Assembly (NCBI GenBank): GCA_025455595.1
Contig: JALOMD010000271.1
Coordinates: 1-5,400, forward strand
DNA: 5,400 nucleotides
Reading direction: 5' to 3'
Source: Cytophagales bacterium
GTDB taxonomy: Bacteria; Bacteroidota; Bacteroidia; Cytophagales; 172606-1
Shown: positions 1 through 3,846 of the stretch, in pieces
How the letters are laid out: each line of letters begins with the position of its first letter
How positions within the stretch are numbered: position 1 is the first letter of the stretch
The notes under the pieces: model-generated
What the model was told of the DNA's origin: nothing
Database searches by the model: none
What the model saw: the letters and a program-made list of their open reading frames with translations, nothing else
Program-made: the position numbers and the translations under genes

Positions 1-1166
1 ATCCAATGCACCGAAATGGCCTTGCTGTACGGATAGGCGATGGTGCGTTTGGAATAGCTTTTCAGCGTGTGTTCCACGGCGCGGGTCGAGTATTGGCCCC
101 ACAGCGGGTTGCCTTCTTTCGGGTAGTAGCTCATGGCCCACACGGGCTGGCCTTCCACATCGCAAAGCTTGGCATCCCACACGTATTTGCGCGAACTGCA
201 CCACGCGAAGTCGCGCACGTTGGCGGCTTGGAAAACCCACGTTTTCTTGCCTTTCGAGCGGGTTTTCTCGGCTTGCACGGCTTCGTCCTGCGTCACAATT
301 ACCACCGGATTTTTGGCCGTTTGGGCTTCGCGGAGGCGTTGCAACTGCTTGGCCGTCAACACTTGTTTCTCGTTCATCAGGTCGCCGGTGGCACCCACGA
401 TGTGGTCGTCGGGTACGGTGAGGGCCACGCGGTAGTTGCCGAACGTGAGGGCAAACTCGCCTTGGCCGAGGAACTGCTTGTGCTGCCAGCCGTACACGTC
501 GTCATAGACGGCCATGCGCGGAAACCACTGCGCGATGGTGTAGGTGCAGTTGCCGTCGGCGGGGAAATACTCGTAGCCGCTGCGGCCGCGTATCTTGGTC
601 ATGTCGTTGACGTTGTAGTTCCAATCAACCGAGAAGGTAACTTTGTCGCCGCGCCGCATGGCCTTGGGCAAGTCCACGCGCATCATGGTTTTGTTGATCA
701 CGTAGGGGAGGGGGCTGCCTTTCGCGTCGCGCACCGCCGTGATTTTGAAACCGCCGTCGAACTGGCTGCGCACCACGTAGTTGATGGCGTTTTGGGTCAG
801 GTTTTGGGTCAAGGCTCCGGTCTGCGTCTTGGCCGTATTCGATTCCTTGTCGTAAATGTTCTGGTCGAGTTGCAGCCAGAGATAGGCCAGTTCGTCGGGC
901 GAGTTGTTGTAGTACGTAATCGTTTCCGAGCCGGAGATGCGCCGGTTGTCGTCGTCGAGTTCGGCGCGGATGTCGTAGTCGGCGCGTTGCTGCCAGTATT
1001 CGGGGCCGGGCGTGCCCGACGCGCTGCGGTAGTTGTTGGGCGTGGGCAGGGCGGTGCCCAGTTGTTCAAATTTGCTGTGGGCGGGCGGGATGTCTTTTTC
1101 CTTAGTTTGGGCAATGGCACCCATGGCGCACCATCCGGCGACGAGGAGACAGAAGATTTTCTTCAT
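1..1166 (-). CDS. Exported M1 family metallopeptidase, N-terminal part (cut by the window edge)
   Basis: The minus-strand frame is open from ATG at 1166 to the left edge: 388 complete codons and no stop. Residues 1-19 form a signal peptide (MKK, hydrophobic core, cleavage after A-I-A before Q20), so the protein acts outside the cytoplasm. It is not a lipoprotein, since no proper lipobox precedes a cysteine. From about W58 (YWQQRADYDI) the sequence matches the N-terminal beta-sandwich of Bacteroidota M1 aminopeptidase-like zinc peptidases. Hallmarks are NNSPDELAYLWLQLDQN, QWFPRMAVYDD at about 213-223, and YPYSKAISVHW at 378-388, which enters the catalytic domain. The family cleaves peptides, often from the N-terminus. 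The substrate-binding GMEYP-like motif and zinc site HExxH...E lie beyond the edge, so activity cannot be judged. The start is supported by the signal peptide; no Shine-Dalgarno is seen. It is divergent from the cytochrome gene. Family call firm, substrate unknown. Confidence 0.92.
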   Translation of the reverse strand, partial: MKKIFCLLVAGWCAMGAIAQTKEKDIPPAHSKFEQLGTALPTPNNYRSASGTPGPEYWQQRADYDIRAELDDDNRRISGSETITYYNNSPDELAYLWLQLDQNIYDKESNTAKTQTGALTQNLTQNAINYVVRSQFDGGFKITAVRDAKGSPLPYVINKTMMRVDLPKAMRRGDKVTFSVDWNYNVNDMTKIRGRSGYEYFPADGNCTYTIAQWFPRMAVYDDVYGWQHKQFLGQGEFALTFGNYRVALTVPDDHIVGATGDLMNEKQVLTAKQLQRLREAQTAKNPVVIVTQDEAVQAEKTRSKGKKTWVFQAANVRDFAWCSSRKYVWDAKLCDVEGQPVWAMSYYPKEGNPLWGQYSTRAVEHTLKSYSKRTIAYPYSKAISVHW

Positions 1167-1211
1167 GGTAAGTAGAATGTTCGGTTGACTGGCCCGGCGG
1201 TTGACAGTGGC

Positions 1212-1278
1212 ACGTTTTTTGGGAAACGTCACGCGGCTGTTACGGACACCGTAAAGGTAAAAAAGAAACGTGACGTTT
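1212..1278. promoter_or_regulatory. Cluster of three inverted repeats in the divergent spacer (possible operators)
   Basis: Three perfect inverted repeats lie between the two divergent genes. They are ACGTTT-N6-AAACGT (1212-1229), TTACGG-N3-CCGTAA (1240-1254) and AAACGT-G-ACGTTT (1266-1278). The first and third use the same hexamer in opposite arrangement. In addition, AAACGTCACG (1224-1233) and AAACGTGACG (1266-1275) match at 9 of 10 positions. Such spacing fits binding of a dimeric regulator controlling one or both genes, but no regulator family is recognised. A minus-strand TACCTTTA (1259-1252) inside the cluster is one base from the Bacteroidota -7 box TAnnTTTG and could serve the peptidase gene; no clear -33 partner was seen. 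The function is inference. Confidence 0.4.
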
Positions 1279-1282
1279 TACC

Positions 1283-1312
1283 CTGCCCGAACGGAAATTT
1301 GCCGTAGCTTTG
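1283..1312 (+). promoter_or_regulatory. Probable promoter of the cytochrome gene
   Basis: TAGCTTTG at 1305-1312 is a full match to the Bacteroidota -7 consensus TAnnTTTG. CTG at 1283-1285 sits 19 bp upstream as a weak match to the -33 TTG element. Transcription would begin a few bases after 1312, giving a leader of roughly 45 nt before the ATG at 1364. The palindrome at 1266-1278 lies just upstream, a fitting place for an activator or repressor. The -7 match is seen directly; its use as a promoter is inferred. Confidence 0.45.
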
Positions 1313-1363
1313 CCAGCAAAGCGTTATCCTCATCCTTTCACACCCAAACGTAAGCAAAGCACT

Positions 1364-1714
1364 ATGTACACACGCATTTGTCTTGTTTTCTTCGCAGCCC
1401 TGGCGAGTTTTGCAGGGGCCCAGGCCCAAACAACGCCTCCCAAGGAAATCAGCGACTTGTTGTCCAAATACACATGCTTGGCCTGCCACAAGGTGGATGC
1501 CAAACTGGTAGGGCCGTCGTACCAAGATGTAGCCAAACGCAAGTATAGCAACGAAAAGATGGTGGAATTGATTTACAAGCCCGTGCCCGCCAACTGGCCC
1601 GGCTATCCGCCCATGGCCCCAATGACGCAAGTGCCCAAACCCGATGCGCTGAAAATAGCCGCGTGGATCAATTCGCTGAACAAACCGGCCAAGCCCGCCG
1701 CGAAGAAAAGCTGA
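1364..1714 (+). CDS. Small exported c-type cytochrome (single haem)
   Basis: This is a 116-residue protein. Residues 1-22 form a signal peptide (hydrophobic core CLVFFAALASFAGA, probable cleavage near AQAQ), so it is exported to the periplasm or outer face. The mature part holds one haem-c site, C38-L-A-C41-H42, followed by KVDAKLVGPSYQDVAKRKY, typical of cytochrome c551/c552-like class I proteins of Bacteroidota. The distal methionine ligand is M84 or M87 in YPPMAPM, and the domain ends with the helix DALKIAAWINSL. A Lys/Ala/Pro-rich tail (107-116) follows. Its likely role is electron transfer; the partner is unknown. The start at 1364 is chosen because the signal peptide begins there. The same frame is open from a TTG at 1310, but that would add 18 charged and Pro-rich residues before the signal peptide and overlaps the promoter box. 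The gene stands alone, with a terminator right after it. Confidence 0.93.
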   Translation: MYTRICLVFFAALASFAGAQAQTTPPKEISDLLSKYTCLACHKVDAKLVGPSYQDVAKRKYSNEKMVELIYKPVPANWPGYPPMAPMTQVPKPDALKIAAWINSLNKPAKPAAKKS

Positions 1715-1739
1715 TCCGAGGCCAGAGGTAAGAAGTCAG

Positions 1740-1779
1740 AAAAAACGCCCGGCAGGTTTCGACTTGCCGGGCGTTTTTT
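1740..1779 (+). terminator. Strong intrinsic terminator after the cytochrome gene
   Basis: The core stem CGCCCGGCA (1746-1754) pairs with TGCCGGGCG (1765-1773). It can be extended inward by one G-U and one G-C pair, leaving the loop TTTCGA (1757-1762). Six A (1740-1745) and six T (1774-1779) flank the stem. The hairpin starts 26 nt after the cytochrome stop codon. Because both flanks carry a tract, it could also stop transcripts arriving on the minus strand. Confidence 0.9.
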
Positions 1780-1795
1780 GTTGTCCTATGCGTTT

Positions 1796-2036
1796 TAAGT
1801 GCTTGGCCATTAGTAGTCAGCCTTTAGCAGAACAGTTAATATGCTTGTTTTCAACACCTTACAAGGCGTTTCAAGCAAAAAACAGGTGAAACTATTTGTG
1901 ACCAAGCACTTAGCCAAAAAATGCCCAAAACGCCTTTTACACGCAGGTCTGTACGCGGTGCGGCTGACCGGAATCACAGGCTCGCTAAAGACAGCAAACA
2001 GGTGTTTTGGGCAAAAAACAGTCAAAACGCCTTGTG
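1796..2036. repeat. Composite structured repeat, copy A
   Basis: This gene-free stretch holds several ~30-bp hairpin-forming units of the general form GGCGTTTTnGGCAAAAA...CAAAACGCC, at about 1865-1892, 1911-1934 and 2001-2031. Units two and three flank a ~66-bp core (1935-2000) that recurs in the window as copy B (3533-3602). The common stretches are ACACGCAGGTC and ACAGGCTCGCTAAAGACA. Longer inverted pairs are TAAGTGCTTGG (1796-1806) with CCAAGCACTTA (1902-1912), and ACAAGGCGTTT (1861-1871) with AAACGCCTTGT (2026-2036). GCCCAAAACGCC (1923-1934) pairs with GGTGTTTTGGGC (2001-2012) at 11 of 12 positions. The first two pairs interleave. There is no transposase and no convincing ORF. It looks like a dispersed extragenic element (REP- or MITE-like); origin and function are unknown. 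Confidence 0.7.
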
Positions 2037-2050
2037 AAACGGCACACAAC

Positions 2051-2080
2051 AAAAAACCGCACCTGTAACGGATGCGGTTT
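2051..2080 (-). terminator. Intrinsic terminator of mscL
   Basis: Read on the minus strand, AAACCGCA (2080-2073) pairs with TGCGGTTT (2061-2054), enclosing an 11-nt loop. The T-tract opposite 2056-2051 follows, overlapping the foot of the stem. It begins 33 nt after the mscL stop codon. The long loop makes it weaker than the cytochrome terminator. Confidence 0.75.
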
Positions 2081-2112
2081 CGCGTAAGTCGGTGTGAACA
2101 GACTTTTTGAAA

Positions 2113-2496
2113 TCAACGGCCTGCTTTCAGCAAGTCGCGGATTTCGCCGAGCAGCACTTCCTCTTTAGTAGGAGCGGGAGGCGCGGCCGGTGCTTCTTCT
2201 TTCTTTTTCACGGCAGCATTCATGCCTTTTATAATCATAAACAATACAAAGGCAATGACAATGAACGAAATGACTGCAGCAATGAACTTGCCCAGCAAAA
2301 CACCGCCCGGTGCCCATTTGTCAATCTCTGCCACACCGGCCGTTTCCAAGGCAGGTTTCAACAATACAGGCGTAATGATGTCGCCCACCAACGAATTAAC
2401 AATACCGCCAAATGCCCCGCCGATGATTACACCGACGGCAAGGTCAACTACGTTGCCTTTCATGGCAAATTCTTTAAACTCAGAAATAAAACCCAT
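2113..2496 (-). CDS. mscL: Large-conductance mechanosensitive channel MscL
   Basis: The protein has 127 residues, close to the usual 125-150. MscL is a homopentameric inner-membrane channel that opens under high membrane tension and releases solutes during osmotic downshock. The cytoplasmic N-terminal helix (GFISEFKEFAMKGN, 2-15) leads into TM1 with the signature GNVVDLAVGVIIGGAFG (14-30), including the pore-constriction G22 at the same position as in E. coli. A short periplasmic loop (about 47-65) follows; it is shorter than in E. coli. TM2 is about 66-89, then a basic cluster (K97-K99), an Ala/Pro linker and the C-terminal bundle helix TKEEVLLGEIRDLLK (110-124), almost identical to E. coli. 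No key part is missing. The ATG at 2496 gives the canonical N-terminus; no Shine-Dalgarno is evident. It is monocistronic, with its own terminator, and convergent with the cytochrome gene. Confidence 0.97.
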   Translation of the reverse strand: MGFISEFKEFAMKGNVVDLAVGVIIGGAFGGIVNSLVGDIITPVLLKPALETAGVAEIDKWAPGGVLLGKFIAAVISFIVIAFVLFMIIKGMNAAVKKKEEAPAAPPAPTKEEVLLGEIRDLLKAGR

Positions 2497-2577
2497 AGAG
2501 TAAAATTGTTTGAATTAGGTTAGAACAGATTGGTTAGTATTTAAAAAAACTGGTTTCGGAAATGACTTACGCTATGG

Positions 2578-2608
2578 CAATTTTATATTTATCAATACAA
2601 AAAACAAA
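2578..2608 (-). promoter_or_regulatory. Candidate mscL promoter
   Basis: On the minus strand, TTTG (2608-2605) is separated by 19 bp from TAAAATTG (2585-2578). This matches the Bacteroidota arrangement TTTG-N(~19)-TAnnTTTG at all but one consensus position. It would give an AT-rich leader of roughly 70-75 nt before the mscL ATG. AT-rich DNA yields such matches by chance, hence the modest confidence. Confidence 0.4.
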
Positions 2609-2761
2609 TGCTTGACTTCAAAAAGCTGTTTCCTAAAACGAATTCACGCCAACTGTCGTATCTGATTTTATTTATTCCACAACAGCGGTTTTATACATAA
2701 AAATATTGGTAAACAACTGATGTTTAGCACTTTGTGAAAAAATCAAATTTGCTCGGAACAC
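2609..2761. other. AT-rich spacer with no recognisable feature
   Basis: This stretch lies between the candidate mscL promoter and the terminator of the next gene. It is strongly AT-rich, with stops in all frames at short intervals. I see no RNA gene, hairpin or repeat in it. The octamer CAAATTTG near 2743-2750 is a palindrome, but alone it carries little weight. Confidence 0.5.
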
Positions 2762-2790
2762 AAAAAAAGCCGCGTTCGGAAACGCGGCTT
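2762..2790 (-). terminator. Intrinsic terminator of the DUF6580-type gene
   Basis: On the minus strand a perfect 10-bp stem, AAGCCGCGTT (2790-2781) with AACGCGGCTT (2776-2767), closes a TCCG tetraloop. It runs into seven T (2768-2762). It begins 33 nt after the stop codon of the membrane protein gene and separates it from mscL. Confidence 0.9.
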
Positions 2791-2822
2791 CTGGTTGAGA
2801 AACAGTGACAAAACACGTGTTT

Positions 2823-3389
2823 TCAAGCGGACATCGACGAAAGCACCGGGAAACGACGCTGCGCCAAGGCAAACACACCGAACATCACGGCGCAGTAAAC
2901 CAAGTCGCCGAGGGCGGCGTTGCGGAAAAACGGCAACGCAGCTACGTAACAAGCCGTGAAACCTTCGAACGTCTGCGGATACATGTCGCCGCCCAGCCAC
3001 ACACCGAAGTTGGTGACCACAAAAAACAGCACCGAGGCCGACAAACTTGCCGCCGCTACCCGCATCACGGTCACTTTGCGGAGCATGAGCCAGCCCAACA
3101 CGACGGTGAGCAGAATGCTGCCGTAAATCCAGTAGCCGCCCGGCGTGAACCACGCGAAAGACGGGTTGTAGGCGCGGTAGAAAACGTTGTTGAGCACCAA
3201 GTCGCTGAACCACATGGAAAGCAGCGGAACAGCCACGGCAGCCCAGCGGTTGGCAAAGTATGCACCGCCGAACAAAGCCATTGCGCCAACGGGCGTGAAA
3301 TTGTCGGGGTGGGGGAGCAGCCTGCTCAACGCGGCCAGCAGCACCATGCCTGCCAGCACGCCAGTACGGGGTTGGATGAGTTGTTTCAT
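2823..3389 (-). CDS. DUF6580-type integral membrane protein (putative transporter S-component-like)
   Basis: This is a 188-residue, very hydrophobic protein with about five or six membrane segments (roughly 9-25, 34-46, 49-67, 86-103, 112-132, 159-176) and no cleavable signal. The conserved pattern I associate with the DUF6580 family is clear: P28-DNFTPVGAMALFGGAYF (29-45), PLLSMWFSDLVLN (55-67), GGYWIYGS (84-91), TNFGVWLGGDMYPQTFEGF (126-144), and YVAALPFFRN followed by GD (148-162). Family members are annotated as putative transport proteins resembling ECF-type substrate-binding S components. The substrate is unknown, and no ECF ATPase or T component lies nearby. The ATG at 3389 gives the expected short N-terminus (MKQLIQPRTG). 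The gene stands alone, with a TAnnTTTG promoter box and its own terminator. Family assignment is from recall of the motif pattern; transport function is inference. Confidence 0.85.
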   Translation of the reverse strand: MKQLIQPRTGVLAGMVLLAALSRLLPHPDNFTPVGAMALFGGAYFANRWAAVAVPLLSMWFSDLVLNNVFYRAYNPSFAWFTPGGYWIYGSILLTVVLGWLMLRKVTVMRVAAASLSASVLFFVVTNFGVWLGGDMYPQTFEGFTACYVAALPFFRNAALGDLVYCAVMFGVFALAQRRFPVLSSMSA

Positions 3390-3395
3390 AGAAAA

Positions 3396-3420
3396 GCCCC
3401 CCAGCCCCCCGGAGGGGGAG
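3396..3420 (-). repeat. C/G-tract repeat in the leader next to the DUF6580 start codon
   Basis: On the minus strand the leader reads CTCCCCCTCC, GGGGGG, CT, GGGGGGC, and the ATG follows six bases later. The C5 tract (3418-3414) can pair with the first G6 tract (3410-3405) across a 3-nt loop, or with the second (3402-3397). This gives two mutually exclusive stems beside the start site. Similar CCCCCT...GGGGG(TT/CT)GGGGG elements are common between genes of Bacteroidota genomes, so this is probably one copy of a dispersed repeat. An effect on translation is possible but unproven. Confidence 0.6.
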
Positions 3421-3445
3421 TTTTTTAAGCGATTAGGGAGGAGTG

Positions 3446-3453
3446 CAAAGGTA
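3446..3453 (-). promoter_or_regulatory. Probable -7 promoter box of the DUF6580-type gene
   Basis: The minus strand carries TACCTTTG (3453-3446), a full match to the Bacteroidota -7 consensus TAnnTTTG. No good -33 TTTG was found 17-23 bp upstream. Transcription from here would give a leader of about 50 nt that contains the whole C/G-tract repeat. Confidence 0.5.
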
Positions 3454-3505
3454 ACAACTGTTTTTGGATTGCCGCACCCTTTTCTTAAAATTGGAGGCTG
3501 GTTGC

Positions 3506-3632
3506 CGTTTTAGGCAAAAATTGCCCAAAACGCTCAGAACACGCAGGTCATCCCGCAGGGCGGGATGACCGGAAGCACAGGCTCGCTAAAGACAAAAAGC
3601 TCGCGTTTTAGGCAAAAATTACTCAAAACGCC
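3506..3632. repeat. Composite structured repeat, copy B
   Basis: Two hairpin units flank a core. Unit 3506-3532 pairs GTTTTAGGCAA with TTGCCCAAAAC (one mismatch). Unit 3603-3632 begins with the same 17 bases, CGTTTTAGGCAAAAATT (3506-3522 and 3604-3620). The core (3533-3602) shares ACACGCAGGTC, GACCGGAA and CACAGGCTCGCTAAAGACA with copy A. It contains a perfect 11-bp stem, GGTCATCCCGC (3546-3556) with GCGGGATGACC (3560-3570), around a 3-nt loop. Relative to copy A there is one extra base between the shared stretches. Copy B lies between divergent genes and copy A between convergent genes, so the element is not tied to transcript ends. No protein is encoded. Confidence 0.7.
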
Positions 3633-3763
3633 GTCCCCCGGCTAAGGCCGGGAGCCTGCCCCGACCTGTCGGGGGCAAGACATTGAAAGTCCCGCCAAGG
3701 CGGGACTGTTTTTAAGTCCCGAAGGGACTTGCCACGTTTTGCCCCCGGCTTTAGCCGGGGGAC
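3633..3763. repeat. Cluster of five GC-rich hairpins with inverted outer ends
   Basis: Five stems follow one another. They are CCCGGC/GCCGGG (3637-3652), CCCCGAC/GTCGGGG (3659-3674), AGTCCCGCC/GGCGGGACT (3688-3707, then GTTTTT), AAGTCCC/GGGACTT (3714-3730) and CCCCCGGC/GCCGGGGG (3742-3761). The first (3633-3654) and last (3742-3763) match each other as inverted copies at 20 of 22 positions; the TAAG and TTTA loops fix their orientation. The block joins directly to copy B. The third hairpin with its T-run resembles a plus-strand terminator, though no gene ends here. The block most likely consists of small extragenic palindromes common in some Bacteroidota; mobility or RNA function is not shown. 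Confidence 0.7.
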
Positions 3764-3798
3764 ACGCCGGGACGCAAACGGGCATAACTCCAGTACAG

Positions 3799-3841
3799 CA
3801 TTGATAATTAGCCCATTAACTCATTGATAAATTAGCCCATT
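3799..3841 (+). repeat. Two-copy tandem repeat directly before the PIG-L start codon
   Basis: CATTGATAATTAGCCCATT (3799-3817) recurs as CATTGATAAATTAGCCCATT (3822-3841), differing by one added A, with a repeat period of 23 bp. The second copy ends five bases before the ATG at 3847, so the repeat occupies the likely promoter or leader. It may be a paired regulator site or simple slippage duplication. In-frame TAA at 3817-3819 confirms that the coding frame does not extend upstream through it. Confidence 0.7.
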
Positions 3842-3846
3842 CACTT

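Noticed and set aside
6..1175. A 389-residue open frame on the plus strand
   Set aside because: It is antisense to the M1 peptidase, whose frame carries a signal peptide and family motifs. The antisense product is Gly/Val/His-rich with no recognisable domain, a by-product of GC-rich codon use.
1310..1363. An upstream TTG start for the cytochrome
   Set aside because: It would place 18 basic and Pro-rich residues before the signal peptide and overlaps the likely -7 box. The ATG at 1364 starts right at the signal peptide.
1841..2068. A possible 75-residue small protein over repeat copy A
   Set aside because: The frame runs through the repeat, and the 1-nt length difference in copy B shifts it, so the protein is not kept between copies. 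The opposite-strand frame at 1810-2052 is rejected for the same region: it too runs through the repeat arms.
2805..3428. A 207-residue plus-strand frame opposite the DUF6580-type gene
   Set aside because: It is highly charged and His/Gln-rich with no domain. It crosses the minus-strand promoter side and leader repeat, while the minus-strand frame has clear membrane segments and conserved motifs.
3390..3500. A cobalamin or other vitamin riboswitch before the DUF6580-type gene
   Set aside because: The predicted leader is only about 50 nt and consists mostly of the C/G-tract repeat. No riboswitch core motif is visible.
3506..3763. A CRISPR array or tRNA cluster suggested by repeated palindromes
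   Set aside because: The repeats are few, unequal in length and spacing, and there are no cas genes. No cloverleaf with a T-loop GTTCRANNC pattern was found.
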